A stretch of DNA of 64,000 nt from Halobacillus faecis (GTDB lineage Bacteria; Bacillota; Bacilli; Bacillales; Halobacillaceae): assembly GCF_007991335.1 (NCBI RefSeq), contig NZ_BJYD01000024.1, forward strand, positions 1-64,000, read 5' to 3'. Shown piece by piece: positions 47,542 through 56,552 of the stretch; position 1 is the stretch's first letter; each line of letters begins with the position of its first letter. The notes beneath the pieces are model-generated. The model made no database searches and had not been told where the DNA came from. It saw only the letters and a program-made list of their open reading frames with translations. Made by a program: the position numbers and the translations under genes.

Positions 47542-47974
47542 GAGACTCACCACCTTTTACAGAAGGCGTCAAAGGATGCTTTGTTCGGTAATCCAATTGA
47601 TTTAATATCAACTGTTTTGCTTTACGCTGCTTGGTATTCATCACAATAGGAGCTTGCAGATTAATCGTTGATTTTTCAAAAGGATCTCTCAAAGTAACGA
47701 CATTATATATTGCGATATCTTCCTGGCTTTGAATCCCCAAATCCTCAGGATCGATATCAAATTCATAATTCTTATAAAAATGGTAAGGGTTTGTTACGAT
47801 CAAGCATACTCCGGCTTCTTTTACTGACTGTAAAGCAAAATATGCACCCAACTCATCTACAGGAAGAAGTACAAAAGAGTGATAGTTTTCAAAACCCGGA
47901 AGACCATTCGAAAACTCGATACATTCGTTATCTCTTACCTCAATCTCACCAAAATACTTTGTTTTCATTTTCAT
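47528..47974 (-). CDS. fliW: Flagellar assembly factor FliW
   Basis: FliW binds either flagellin or CsrA. When flagellin has been exported, FliW frees from it and sequesters CsrA, allowing hag translation. The 148-residue beta-rich protein has the signature [23 protein letters not shown] and [11 protein letters not shown] at the end. The ATG at 47974 has AAGGTG 5 nt upstream; a second ATG two codons on is possible. Because FliW binds the flagellin C-terminal D0 part, spliced and unspliced Hag may differ in titrating it. Confidence 0.95.
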   Translation of the reverse strand: MKMKTKYFGEIEVRDNECIEFSNGLPGFENYHSFVLLPVDELGAYFALQSVKEAGVCLIVTNPYHFYKNYEFDIDPEDLGIQSQEDIAIYNVVTLRDPFEKSTINLQAPIVMNTKQRKAKQLILNQLDYRTKHPLTPSVKGGESHARP

Positions 47975-47976
47975 TC

Positions 47977-48528
47977 TTACACCTTCCAATCAATCTGTAA
48001 TTCAGGCATTTGATTCATTGTGATATCAACACTTCCTGAACGGTAGTAATGTTCAGGGTCTCGCTTTATCGTTTCAATCACAGGTTTGCTACGTTGAATG
48101 TCTATTTGTGCTTCTTGGGGCTGGTAATTAATATCCAAGAGGTCGTAAACCGGCTTTCCGCCAGGATCGAAAGTAAAATCATACCCAGCGTTTCTTTCAG
48201 CTTGGGCAGCCATAGGATTCCCTCCGTTTTCAATGCGCATTAACTCATCACCTTCGTTAGAAACACGAGCAATGCCTTCCAACCATCGATTCCTTGCAAT
48301 CCCCGAAAGCTCTTCCGTTCGAACAAAAACACTTTTCAAATCTAGATTGTGCCAAGCATTAGTCTGATCAACCGTCAACTTTCCTAGCCTTTGTCTGACA
48401 TTCATTTCCGCTTCCGGCTGCTGGATTGACTGTTCGGGCTTATATTGCCTAATCGTCTGCTCTGGCTTTTGAATATGGAGACCAATCTTTCCTTGTGTAG
48501 ATTGAATGTGCAGTTTGGGAATGTTCAT
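47977..48528 (-). CDS. yviE: DUF6470 flagellar-locus protein YviE
   Basis: A 183-residue protein of unknown biochemical function found between flgL and fliW in Bacillus. The N-terminal NIPKLHIQSTQGKIGL and the Gln/Ile-rich repeats (IQKPEQ, KPEQSIQQPEAEM) are typical of DUF6470. It lies 2 bp before fliW, so co-translation is likely. GAGGAG lies about 5 nt before the second of two consecutive ATGs. Confidence 0.88.
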   Translation of the reverse strand: MNIPKLHIQSTQGKIGLHIQKPEQTIRQYKPEQSIQQPEAEMNVRQRLGKLTVDQTNAWHNLDLKSVFVRTEELSGIARNRWLEGIARVSNEGDELMRIENGGNPMAAQAERNAGYDFTFDPGGKPVYDLLDINYQPQEAQIDIQRSKPVIETIKRDPEHYYRSGSVDITMNQMPELQIDWKV

Positions 48529-48559
48529 CATGACTCCTCACTTTCCTATGAGGTTACTA

Positions 48560-48596
48560 AAAAGAAAAACAAGACTGCCCCTGAAGGAGACAGCCT
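48560..48596 (-). terminator. Terminator between flgL and yviE
   Basis: AGGCTGTC and GGCAGTCT pair with G-U wobbles around a nine-base loop and are followed by TGTTTTTCTTTTT on the minus strand. Confidence 0.7.
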
Positions 48597-49490
48597 TTAT
48601 CTTAGAAAATCCATCAGTGTCGGCTGGATGATCCTGGCTCCGACGCCCATAGCCGCTCTGTGGACACTTTCTTGTGTTTTTAAATCCGTAATCACTTTTT
48701 CAATGTCAGCATCTTCATTGTCCGACATCATTTTTGTTGCACTGACCTTTTGGGTCTCCAAACGATCTTCTACCAATTCAACACGGTTCATACGGGCTCC
48801 AAGGTCCGCCCGTTCGTTGACGACATTTCCGGTGTGACCATCAAACTTGTCTAGAAAATCACTTATTTCTTCGTTGGCGGTATCTCCTTCTAATGCTTGT
48901 GCAAATTCCTCCAGATCTTTGAAGAGTTCTTGATTAAACACACGGCCAGGCAAAACATTCGTCTGTAGTTTGACACCGGAAGAGACTTCGATTCTCACTT
49001 CATCTGCTCCCGTAGCAGGAGGAATGACGGTACCCTCCAAAGCCTCCATATTTTCAAACGGAGGTTTTGTAGTATTGGTGCCATTGAATATGTACTTATC
49101 ATTCACTTTCGTATTTGCAATTGTGCCCAGGTGTTCTTTCAGCTGGCGGATTTCTTTGGCAATGTTTTCCCGCTGTCCTTCTTCATACGTATCGTTGCTT
49201 GCCTGTACGGTAAGTTCGCGAACACGCTGCATCGCCTGCGTGGCTTTATCTAACGCAGAATCACTATTGTCCATCCAGTTGTGCACTTCTGCGATGTTAC
49301 GTTGAAACTGCTCCACTTCGGTCACTTGCTGACGATAGTTGATTCCCTTCATGGCTACAACCGGATCTTGAGAAGGACGGGAAATCTTTTTACCTGTCGA
49401 TAATTGATCCTGGTATTTCCCCATTTCCGCGTAGCTGTTGCTCAAATTGCGCAGCATATTATTGGATAACATCGATTGCGTCACGCGCAT
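48597..49490 (-). CDS. flgL: Flagellar hook-filament junction protein FlgL
   Basis: FlgL (HAP3) joins the hook to the filament. The 297-residue protein has the flagellin-like N-terminus RVTQSMLSNNMLRNLSNSYAEMGKYQDQLSTGKKI and a C-terminal D0/D1 helix LVEDRLETQKVSATKMMSDNEDADIEKVI. It follows flgK by 11 bp and precedes a terminator. AGGTG lies about 8 nt before the ATG. Confidence 0.95.
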   Translation of the reverse strand: MRVTQSMLSNNMLRNLSNSYAEMGKYQDQLSTGKKISRPSQDPVVAMKGINYRQQVTEVEQFQRNIAEVHNWMDNSDSALDKATQAMQRVRELTVQASNDTYEEGQRENIAKEIRQLKEHLGTIANTKVNDKYIFNGTNTTKPPFENMEALEGTVIPPATGADEVRIEVSSGVKLQTNVLPGRVFNQELFKDLEEFAQALEGDTANEEISDFLDKFDGHTGNVVNERADLGARMNRVELVEDRLETQKVSATKMMSDNEDADIEKVITDLKTQESVHRAAMGVGARIIQPTLMDFLR

Positions 49491-49501
49491 CAGTCATTCA
49501 C

Positions 49502-51058
49502 CTACCTTCCTACTCGTCCCATTTGATTAATGATTTTATCCAGCATTTCATCGACGACTGTTATATTCCGTGCGGCTGCGTTGTAAGCATGTTGAAACTT
49601 AATCATGTTCGACATCTCTTCATCAAGAGAAACAGAACTGACGGATTGACGCTGTTCATTCACGGAAGCTTTTAACGTACCTGCATTCCTTGACATCCGC
49701 TCCGCTTCTTGCGTTTCCACTGCCATTGTCCCGATCATCGATTCGTAGTAACTGTTCATGGAGGTTTCTTCACCAAAGTAATCGCCATTGGCATTGTTTT
49801 GCACTTCTGATAGCGCTAAGGCATTTTCACCGTTACCTGATTGATTCAAAGCTGCTGCCGCAATGTGATCTCCATCAGCTCTGATCTCATTAGAAATTTT
49901 CAAAGTACCTGCAAGACCTTCGACAACTTCTCCTGTTGCAGGATTCGCTACACCGATATCAAAAAAATTGGGTACTTCCGCGCTGTCCCCACTGACGGTA
50001 TTCAGCGACTCCCCTCGCTTATGGACTTCATTAAACGAAAGCGCAAAGCCTGTGGCCATCCGGTCCAAATCCGTGAGCATCTGTTGGTACGTACCTTTAG
50101 GTTCCCCATCTTGCATGTAACCTCCCGACTCAATGAGACCCTTTAACTTGCCTTGGGAAGAAAAGTCTTCCACAGAATAAGCATCTGCATCACCGAGTTG
50201 AATACCGCTTGCATGTGGACCTCCATTTTCATACTGGACGTCTATTCTATTGACTGTATTCGTTGCTCTATCAATAAGGACAGCTTCCGGTTGTAGAGGC
50301 TTTCCATCACGATCAACAATCGTGACCGAGGCTTTTCCCATTGCTAAAGGGTCAGCAGAAGATGGCGCATCTTCATATTTCACGTCGATGTTGACGTGCT
50401 GGGATAACTGATCGAGCAGGCGATCCCTCTCATCATACAAGTCATTTGGCACCATGCCATGTGGTTCGACTTCTGCGATTTGTTGATTGACACGGTTCAC
50501 TTGATTGGCTAATGAATTAATCTCTTTAACCGTTACGCCTGTCTCCCGTTTTATATCTTTTTGTTGAGCCTGTAGAGTGTTGGATAGATAATTGAATGTT
50601 TCCGCAACGGCTTCTCCCCGTTGCCGTACAACAGAACGGGCACCAGAATCTTCCGGGTTCACCGATAAGTCCTGAAGCGATTCCCAAAAACGGTCCATCG
50701 TTCGTGCGAGACCGTCATCAGAGGGCTCATTCATGACTGCTTCGAGGCGTCCTAAAGCAGAGGAACGTGTATCATAATAACCGGCCTTGCTGTTTTCGCC
50801 CCTGTACTGAAAATCAAGATACCCGACACGGACTCTCTCAATTGAACCCGCCTGTACACCACTTCCAACTTGTCCTGGAATCTCCGGACGGTTTCTCGAC
50901 GCTGGTGGATAAGGTCCCGTCTGTTCAAAGTTGACACGCTGTCTCGTGTACCCATCTGTATTTGCATTGGCAATATTATGCCCTGTCGTATATAAAGCGG
51001 ATTGTTGTGTGAAAAGCCCGCGCTTCGCTACTTCCAATCCGTGAAACGTAGATCCCAT
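49502..51058 (-). CDS. flgK: Flagellar hook-associated protein FlgK
   Basis: FlgK (HAP1) is the first junction protein on the hook. The 518 residues begin GSTFHGLEVAKRGLFTQQSALYTTGHNIANANTDGYTRQRV, the rod/hook family N-terminal motif, and end with the coiled-coil SLDEEMSNMIKFQHAYNAAARNITVVDEMLDKIINQMG. AGAGGAG precedes the ATG. It lies between flgN, its export chaperone, and flgL. Confidence 0.96.
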   Translation of the reverse strand: MGSTFHGLEVAKRGLFTQQSALYTTGHNIANANTDGYTRQRVNFEQTGPYPPASRNRPEIPGQVGSGVQAGSIERVRVGYLDFQYRGENSKAGYYDTRSSALGRLEAVMNEPSDDGLARTMDRFWESLQDLSVNPEDSGARSVVRQRGEAVAETFNYLSNTLQAQQKDIKRETGVTVKEINSLANQVNRVNQQIAEVEPHGMVPNDLYDERDRLLDQLSQHVNIDVKYEDAPSSADPLAMGKASVTIVDRDGKPLQPEAVLIDRATNTVNRIDVQYENGGPHASGIQLGDADAYSVEDFSSQGKLKGLIESGGYMQDGEPKGTYQQMLTDLDRMATGFALSFNEVHKRGESLNTVSGDSAEVPNFFDIGVANPATGEVVEGLAGTLKISNEIRADGDHIAAAALNQSGNGENALALSEVQNNANGDYFGEETSMNSYYESMIGTMAVETQEAERMSRNAGTLKASVNEQRQSVSSVSLDEEMSNMIKFQHAYNAAARNITVVDEMLDKIINQMGRVGR

Positions 51059-51074
51059 ATGATTGCTCCTCTAT

Positions 51075-51563
51075 TTATGCTTTTGAATCGAAAATGGATC
51101 GTTTAGCCGTGCTCTTGCTGGCTTCTTGACCACCATAGTTCACCGTTTGAATGGAGGGCTGGAGAAGGTCTAAGGACATGTTGATGAACTGCAGGGATTG
51201 CTGAGTCAGTTCTTTGTTCAACTTCTCCTGCTGCTTTAAGTCAGCTAAGACTAAGAACAGACCTTCATGGGCCTCCTGAAGCAGCTCTTTTTCTTCTCCA
51301 CCGACCATTTCAATCAGATCAGACACGGTCCACTCTCGGGAGGGCAGTTCCTTTTCCGATGCCCACTGAGCCACAGACCGTTCTCTTTGTTTTTCAACTT
51401 TTTCAATCGCCTGAACATGCTTCTTCTCTTGAAGCAACAGCTGCTGAATGCTCGCCACATCATTTGTTTTCAGAGCCTCTGTTTTTCTTCTCGACAAAGA
51501 CAAAAGACTTTCATGCAGCTGCTGAAGCTGGTTCATATGATTGATGACCGGCTTAACCGTCAT
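51075..51563 (-). CDS. flgN: FlgK/FlgL export chaperone FlgN
   Basis: FlgN-family chaperone (YvyG) that protects and delivers FlgK and FlgL. It is a 162-residue, almost fully helical protein with LQQLHESLLSLSRRKTEAL near the start and a long Glu/Gln-rich coiled coil (about 40-140). AGAGGTG lies before the ATG. Identification rests on helicity, size and position between flgM and flgK. Confidence 0.9.
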   Translation of the reverse strand: MTVKPVINHMNQLQQLHESLLSLSRRKTEALKTNDVASIQQLLLQEKKHVQAIEKVEKQRERSVAQWASEKELPSREWTVSDLIEMVGGEEKELLQEAHEGLFLVLADLKQQEKLNKELTQQSLQFINMSLDLLQPSIQTVNYGGQEASKSTAKRSIFDSKA

Positions 51564-51581
51564 GATGATTCACCTCTATGT

Positions 51582-51842
51582 TTATTTCGACCAAAAATCA
51601 AGCATCTTTTTAGCTGTCGCCTCGGCGTCTACTTGGTAATTTCCTTGTACAACATCAGATTTCACTTGTTCGACCAGCTTTTTGCGAACAGAATCGCTCT
51701 TCCCGGATTCCTGCATTTGTTTGGCTGTCTCAGAAATTTCAATTTTATCTTTCATCTGCTTTTTCTGGCCGATTTCTGTCTGTTTGTTCATCTGTTTTTG
51801 GTATGGATTTAAATTCGTCTGGTTCGGGCCGTTGATTTTCAA
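51582..51842 (-). CDS. flgM: Anti-sigma-D factor FlgM
   Basis: FlgM holds sigma-D inactive until the hook is complete, gating hag, fliD and its own operon. The 86-residue protein starts KINGPNQTNLNPYQKQ, like the B. subtilis NPYQ start. The C-terminal sigma-binding half follows (IEISETAKQMQ and DVVQGNYQVDAEATAKKMLDFW). The start is taken as TTG at 51842, with GAGGTG 6 nt upstream. An in-frame GTG three codons earlier lies within that ribosome binding site. A putative sigma-D promoter lies upstream. Confidence 0.92.
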   Translation of the reverse strand: MKINGPNQTNLNPYQKQMNKQTEIGQKKQMKDKIEISETAKQMQESGKSDSVRKKLVEQVKSDVVQGNYQVDAEATAKKMLDFWSK

Positions 51843-51882
51843 TCCTGTCACCTCATTTCATTCCGACTGTCTACTATTTATT

Positions 51883-51909
51883 ATATCGACAAGGTTCATG
51901 AAGATATAA
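51883..51909 (-). promoter_or_regulatory. Probable sigma-D promoter upstream of flgM
   Basis: GTCGATAT (51890-51883), the same -10 as hag, is preceded at 15 nt by TTAT (51909-51906), a weak match to TAAA. It lies in the gap before flgM, the location of a sigma-D promoter in B. subtilis. Confidence 0.55.
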
Positions 51910-51928
51910 ATCATGCTTATGATTCATT

Positions 51929-52342
51929 TCACCATGAATAATAAGTCCTGTTTGTTTCCTCTCGCTCCTGCTGTTCCTTTTTAGCTTCCAATGAAGCATT
52001 CCGCTCTCGGACATGGAGGCCTTTTTGTATGGACTCTTTACATGAATCACATAAACGATCTTCAATAATCGCCGCTCCACATTTTTCACAACCATAACTC
52101 AAATTTGGAAAATGAACAGGGTGTAGTCGTTTTTGTTTAACAAACTGTCGGATCTGCCGTTCAGATACCCCTGTCTCTACTTCAATTTCTTCCACAGTTG
52201 CTGTTCGATTTTGCTTTTTTCTTAAAAAGGCATAAACAATATGAAAATCCTTTTCCTCCTGCTTCCTGCACTCAGGACAGACAGTGCTTGATCCTTTTAA
52301 GAATAATCCATTACAACGTGAGCAATTGGCTAATTCCCCCAT
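51929..52342 (-). CDS. yvyF: Flagellar-region protein YvyF (TIGR03826-like)
   Basis: A 137-residue protein with two zinc-ribbon-like Cys pairs: CSRCNGLFLKG...CPECRKQ near the start and CEKCGAAIIEDRLCDSCKE later. Between them lies a helix-turn-helix-like stretch (TVEEIEVETGVSERQIRQFVKQKRL). The family is found between comFC and flgM in Bacillus, and its activity is not established; a regulatory role is plausible. ATGGAGG lies before the ATG. Confidence 0.88.
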   Translation of the reverse strand: MGELANCSRCNGLFLKGSSTVCPECRKQEEKDFHIVYAFLRKKQNRTATVEEIEVETGVSERQIRQFVKQKRLHPVHFPNLSYGCEKCGAAIIEDRLCDSCKESIQKGLHVRERNASLEAKKEQQEREETNRTYYSW

Positions 52343-52418
52343 CTTCTTCGTCCTCCATGTTCTCTATTTATCTATTATATCGGCAGAGAAGAGGAGATTC
52401 AAAAGTCCCAGAACACAT

Positions 52419-53084
52419 TCATCTAAAAATAGTAAAAGAAGAGACAGATGGGCAGCCTGTTTCTTTCAACAAAGCTGCCATATGCCGGATGGTCCGTCCC
52501 GTTGTATAAATATCATCCACGAGCACGACCGGCTTCGACGTTGCCTCTATTAATTGAAATGGATTCTTTGAATACATACGGTCTTTTTTTCCTCTTTTCG
52601 ATTGCTTTTCACTATGCGTTCGTTCAAAAGGAGAAGTCGATCGTTCCCCTAACAACCCGATGATTGCTTCTGATTGGTTAAACCCTCTTTCTTGCATGCG
52701 CTCTTCACTGAGTGGCACATGAATCACTTGCATCCCTTTGAACCCTGAAGCTGACCACTTCCTCTGGATAGCTTCTTTGTAAATATCGACCAATACATAA
52801 TCCCCTCTATATTTCCAACGGGCGACGATGTCCTTATGGAACTCATTATATGGGAACACAGAGACGTTCCGCTCCAGGACGTCTGTGTGGGTCTTCTCCC
52901 ATAATTGACAGTCCTTACAGACACCTTTGTGATCAGGGCGGTGACATTGAGGGCAAAAAGGATCACTGATTTCATTTAATTGCTCTATACACATAGGACA
53001 GGCCACGTCTTTTGTCGGCGGTTTCCAAAATGTACTCCATGTCACTTCTGGGATGATTTCTGTATGGCAACTGAGACACCTCAT
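52419..53084 (-). CDS. comFC: Competence protein ComFC (phosphoribosyltransferase-like)
   Basis: ComFC acts with ComFA in processing single-stranded DNA taken up in transformation. The N-terminus has zinc-binding Cys pairs (CLSCHTEI, CPMCIEQL, CPQCHRPDHKGVCKDC), and the C-terminal phosphoribosyltransferase fold carries the PRPP motif VVLVDDIYTTGRT. The 221 residues are normal for the family. The ATG overlaps the comFA stop by 4 bp. comFB, which lies between the two in B. subtilis, is absent. Confidence 0.94.
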   Translation of the reverse strand: MRCLSCHTEIIPEVTWSTFWKPPTKDVACPMCIEQLNEISDPFCPQCHRPDHKGVCKDCQLWEKTHTDVLERNVSVFPYNEFHKDIVARWKYRGDYVLVDIYKEAIQRKWSASGFKGMQVIHVPLSEERMQERGFNQSEAIIGLLGERSTSPFERTHSEKQSKRGKKDRMYSKNPFQLIEATSKPVVLVDDIYTTGRTIRHMAALLKETGCPSVSSFTIFR

Positions 53085-54496
53085 AGCTTCTTTCCCAGAC
53101 GGTTCATGTAATGGATGGAATCCACAGCATCCAACATTTCATCCGTTTTCCCCACATGATAAAAAATCACATTTCCTTTAGGATCGTCTGGACTTCTCCC
53201 GGCTCTCCCTGCGATCTGAACGAGCGCGGCTTCATCGAAAACAACGTGCCCTGCGTCAATGACATAGACATCCACAGACGGAAACGTAACTCCTCGTTCT
53301 AAAATCGTTGTGGTGACGAGTACACGGTATTCTTTTTTTCTAAACGCCAGAATCTTTTCTGCCCGCCCCCTGTCTTCCGCATGAACCGATTGGACCTCGT
53401 AGTTCCTTTCTTTCAAGTAATCAGCGATTTGTTCGGCCATTTTTATCGAAGGAAGAAAAAGAAGCAGCTGCCTCGGGGTCTGTTGCTGATGGGCGATTTG
53501 TTGAAGGATTTTAGGAGGGAGTGCGGCTTTTTGTAAATAACGATGAAGAGGAGGAGTAAGTTTGAGTTGAGGCACGGGAAGAGGGTGCCCATGGAACCGT
53601 CGAGGGATGAAAACGACGGGAAGGTCTTTAGAACGAACCCTTCGCTTTTGCTTCTTTCTAGGGGTTGCTGTCAAATAAATCATAGACGCTTGCGGTTTAG
53701 CTGCTCGATCACTGGCATAATGAAGAGATGCATCATTATGAAAAGGGAAGGCATCGACTTCATCAATCACCATGACATCAAAGGCATGTGCAAAACGCAG
53801 GAGCTGATGCGTAGTGGCTATAATAAAAGGTGCATTGCCAGCTTTATCTGGACTATCGCCGTAGAGAGCCTGAATGTTCACGTTAGGGAATGATTTTTGT
53901 AAGCGAGGGAGCAACTCTCTTACTACATCCGTTCTAGGCGTGGCCAGACAAATGCGCTTCCCCTTTTCCAGCGCTTCTGTGATGGACGGAAAAAGAATTT
54001 CTGTCTTTCCGGCTCCACATACCGCCCACACGAGTTTTTCACCCCTTCCTGTTCGAACGAGTGTCACAAGTTCATTGGCAGCTTTTTGTTGGTGGACCGT
54101 CAACTCCCCTTTCCACTGGCAGGGATGCTCATGGAGTGGCCATTCAAAACCCGAGGTTCCATAGTACAATGGTTCACATGCAACAACTCTGCCCATCTGT
54201 ATGCAGGAGCGGCAATACACACACGTATGGCCACATGTCGCGTGAGGCATTTTCCCAAATAGATAGGATTTTGTGTTCCCACAACGCCTGCAGCGCCGGC
54301 CCCAGGGATAGGATTCAATGCTGGTTACTCTGGTAAGGATCGATTGGGCTATTAGGTCACCTACTATTTCATCTTCAAAAGGGATTTCGTGACGCAGAAG
54401 GAGTTTTCCAGTAAGAGAAGGGTAGCTGTGAGTGGGATTTTCTGAAGGAATCCAGGAGAAGTCTTTTTGAAGGTATTTCTTAACCGTCTTGAACAT
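53081..54496 (-). CDS. comFA: Competence DNA translocase ComFA
   Basis: ComFA is a DEAD-box ATPase on the inner membrane face that helps pull transforming DNA into the cell. The 471-residue protein has an N-terminal four-Cys zinc site (CRRCGNTKSY ... CGHTCVYCRSC, about 70-105), Walker A AVCGAGKTEIL, the motif II DEVD in MVIDEVDAFPF, and motif VI VQIAGRAGRSPDDP. I see no convincing ComK box in the short gap before it. It overlaps comFC by 4 bp. Confidence 0.95.
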   Translation of the reverse strand: MFKTVKKYLQKDFSWIPSENPTHSYPSLTGKLLLRHEIPFEDEIVGDLIAQSILTRVTSIESYPWGRRCRRCGNTKSYLFGKMPHATCGHTCVYCRSCIQMGRVVACEPLYYGTSGFEWPLHEHPCQWKGELTVHQQKAANELVTLVRTGRGEKLVWAVCGAGKTEILFPSITEALEKGKRICLATPRTDVVRELLPRLQKSFPNVNIQALYGDSPDKAGNAPFIIATTHQLLRFAHAFDVMVIDEVDAFPFHNDASLHYASDRAAKPQASMIYLTATPRKKQKRRVRSKDLPVVFIPRRFHGHPLPVPQLKLTPPLHRYLQKAALPPKILQQIAHQQQTPRQLLLFLPSIKMAEQIADYLKERNYEVQSVHAEDRGRAEKILAFRKKEYRVLVTTTILERGVTFPSVDVYVIDAGHVVFDEAALVQIAGRAGRSPDDPKGNVIFYHVGKTDEMLDAVDSIHYMNRLGKKL

Positions 54497-54513
54497 ACAA
54501 ACACCATCCTATA

Positions 54514-54551
54514 GAAAAGTAGAGCCTGTTTGAGTCTCACAAACAGGCTCT
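54514..54551 (-). terminator. Intrinsic terminator after degV
   Basis: A perfect 12-bp stem (AGAGCCTGTTTG with CAAACAGGCTCT) around a seven-base loop; ACTTTTC follows on the minus strand. The T run is short on this strand and better on the other. Confidence 0.8.
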
Positions 54552-54558
54552 TTTCTAT

Positions 54559-55404
54559 TTAGGATTGACGATACCAACCGAGGCCCATGGCTCCTTCACC
54601 TAGGTGTGTACCGATGACGGGACCGAAGTAACTGAGGACAACTTGGACGTTATCGTGTTTTTCTTCCAATTCTTTTTTCAATTCTTCCGCTTCGGCAGGG
54701 CGATTGGCATGAATAAGGCATGCTTTATACGTGCCGCCTTCTTCGATCTTCTCTTCAAATAAGGAAACAATCTTCTTAATCGCTTTTTTCCGTGTGCGGA
54801 TTTTTTCATACGGAACGATTTTCGTATCCACGAAATGAAGAACAGGCTTTACTTGCAGAAGACTGCCGACAAAAGCTTGAGCTCCATTCAAGCGCCCACC
54901 TCTTTGAAGGTGGCTGAGGTCATCGACCATGAAGTAAGCACTCATCGATTCTTTCATTTCATTGAGTCGACGGATAATTTGATCAGGTGTTGCTCCGTTA
55001 TTCGCTAATTCAGCAGCTTCCAGGGCATAAAAGCCTTGCATGTGACAACTGATCTCTGAATCAAATACATGAACATCAATCTCTTCGACCATTTCACCCG
55101 CCGTTACCATCGCCTGGTATGTGCCACTGATGCCGCTGGATAAGTGAATAGAGATGACCGTGTCATAGTTTTGAGAAAGCTCCTCCAGCTTCTGTGTCAT
55201 AATGCCGATCGACGGCTGGGAAGTTTTCGGGAGTTCCCCTCCTTCTTTCACCATATCGTAGAAGTCATCTGCGTTAATATCCACTTCTTCCTGATAGGAT
55301 TCATGACCAAAAATAACGTTCAACGGAACCATATGTATGTTGTTGGCTTTGCGTACATTTCTCGGAAGGTAAGCTGTGCTGTCTGTGATTACGGCTGTTT
55401 TCAT
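54559..55404 (-). CDS. degV: DegV family fatty-acid-binding protein
   Basis: DegV proteins bind free fatty acids; FakB-type members present them to the kinase FakA for phosphorylation. The 281-residue protein has the typical start KTAVITDSTAYLP, SQPSIG (the fatty-acid carboxylate loop), SSGISGTYQAM and the closing GPVIGTHLGEGAMG. The ATG at 55404 has GGAG 9 nt upstream. B. subtilis degV also lies between degU and comFA. Confidence 0.93.
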   Translation of the reverse strand: MKTAVITDSTAYLPRNVRKANNIHMVPLNVIFGHESYQEEVDINADDFYDMVKEGGELPKTSQPSIGIMTQKLEELSQNYDTVISIHLSSGISGTYQAMVTAGEMVEEIDVHVFDSEISCHMQGFYALEAAELANNGATPDQIIRRLNEMKESMSAYFMVDDLSHLQRGGRLNGAQAFVGSLLQVKPVLHFVDTKIVPYEKIRTRKKAIKKIVSLFEEKIEEGGTYKACLIHANRPAEAEELKKELEEKHDNVQVVLSYFGPVIGTHLGEGAMGLGWYRQS

Positions 55405-55542
55405 CCGATCCAACTCCTTGTATTCTTTATCGTTTTTCTATGAATATATGTAAAATAATTTCCGGTATTCTCTCTTTCTATTTTACATGAACCCTCCCCA
55501 CAATGCACCTACTAATACGAAAACAGTTGTCCGTATGTCTAT

Positions 55543-55591
55543 ATTTGGTGTACCAGGTCATCCAGAATATGGATGACCTGGTACACCAAAT
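55543..55591. repeat. Dispersed palindrome, copy 4
   Basis: A perfect 22-bp inverted repeat (arms ATTTGGTGTACCAGGTCATC plus CA) with a GAATA loop lies in the degU-degV gap, separate from the degU terminator. The inner 15 nt match the copy at 19551 exactly. Confidence 0.92.
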
Positions 55592-55631
55592 AATTCCAAA
55601 TAAATCCCGACCCCATTCCTAATCCACACAC

Positions 55632-55685
55632 CAAAAAGGGCCGTTTTTTCAGGTATACATTTCTGCACCTGAAAAAACAGCCCTA
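55632..55685 (-). terminator. Intrinsic terminator after degU
   Basis: AGGGCTGTTTTTTCAGGT pairs with ACCTGAAAAAACGGCCCT (one G-U), followed by TTTTTGG on the minus strand. Confidence 0.92.
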
Positions 55686-55706
55686 ACTCTTTGTTTGTAC
55701 TTTTAT

Positions 55707-56384
55707 TTAGATGACTTCGACCCAGCCGTTTTTGATAGCTGTTACGACAGCCTGGGTACGGTCGTTGACGTTCATTTTCTGGAGGATATTACTTACGTGG
55801 TTCTTTACGGTCTTTTCACTGATGTAAAGAGCTTCTGCTACGCCACGGTTGCTGTTTCCGTCCGCCAACAGTTGCAGCACTTCACATTCACGGCGTGTAA
55901 GCAGGTGCAGTGGCTTTCGATATTCGATTGTGCGGTAAGCACTGCTTCCTTTGCTATCTGCGAGACGTCGATATTCCGCTACTAAGTTGTGTGTGACTTT
56001 CGGATGCAGGTAAGAACCACCAGCGCCCACAACTTTGATCGCATCAATCAGGGCATCTGAATCCATCTCTTTAAGAAGGTACCCTTGCGCCCCTGTCTTC
56101 AGTGCGTGTGTCACATAGTTCTCATCATCGTGAATCGATAGAATAATGACCTTCATTTCTGGATAGCGTTTCGTGATCTCAGCTGTCGCCTCGACCCCGT
56201 TCATGCTCGGCATGTTGATATCCATCAGGACAACATCAGGCATATGCTCTTCAATAAGGTGGACCGCTGTATCCCCGTCATCACCTTCAGCTACAACTTC
56301 AAAGCTTGATTCAAAATCTAAAATTCTTTTTACGCCTTCACGGAATAATTTATGATCATCAATTAGGACTATTCTGGTCGTCAT
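55707..56384 (-). CDS. degU: Response regulator DegU
   Basis: DegU controls exoprotease production, biofilm genes, competence and motility. The receiver domain (about 1-120) has the phosphoacceptor Asp in [13 protein letters not shown] and the switch-region Lys in GYLLKEMDS. The C-terminal LuxR-type HTH (about 155-220) reads [36 protein letters not shown]. The ATG at 56384 has AGGAGG 8 nt upstream and gives 225 residues; the extension to 56411 is rejected. Its kinase DegS lies just upstream with a 168-bp gap. Confidence 0.97.
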   Translation of the reverse strand: MTTRIVLIDDHKLFREGVKRILDFESSFEVVAEGDDGDTAVHLIEEHMPDVVLMDINMPSMNGVEATAEITKRYPEMKVIILSIHDDENYVTHALKTGAQGYLLKEMDSDALIDAIKVVGAGGSYLHPKVTHNLVAEYRRLADSKGSSAYRTIEYRKPLHLLTRRECEVLQLLADGNSNRGVAEALYISEKTVKNHVSNILQKMNVNDRTQAVVTAIKNGWVEVI

Positions 56385-56552
56385 GGTCATTTCCTCCTGT
56401 TTCTCACACATAGAATGGTTTTTGGTTCCCCTAACCTATTCTTTCTCTCTCTATCTTTATTTTTGTCTATTTTTTAGAAGTTTGAATCTACCCTAATCCT
56501 ATTCTCTATTATAAACGATTCACGTCCATTTACATAGTTTTTCGATAAAATA

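Noticed and set aside
54497-54513. A ComK box before comFA
   Set aside because: No convincing pair of AAAA-N5-TTTT motifs in the short upstream gap.
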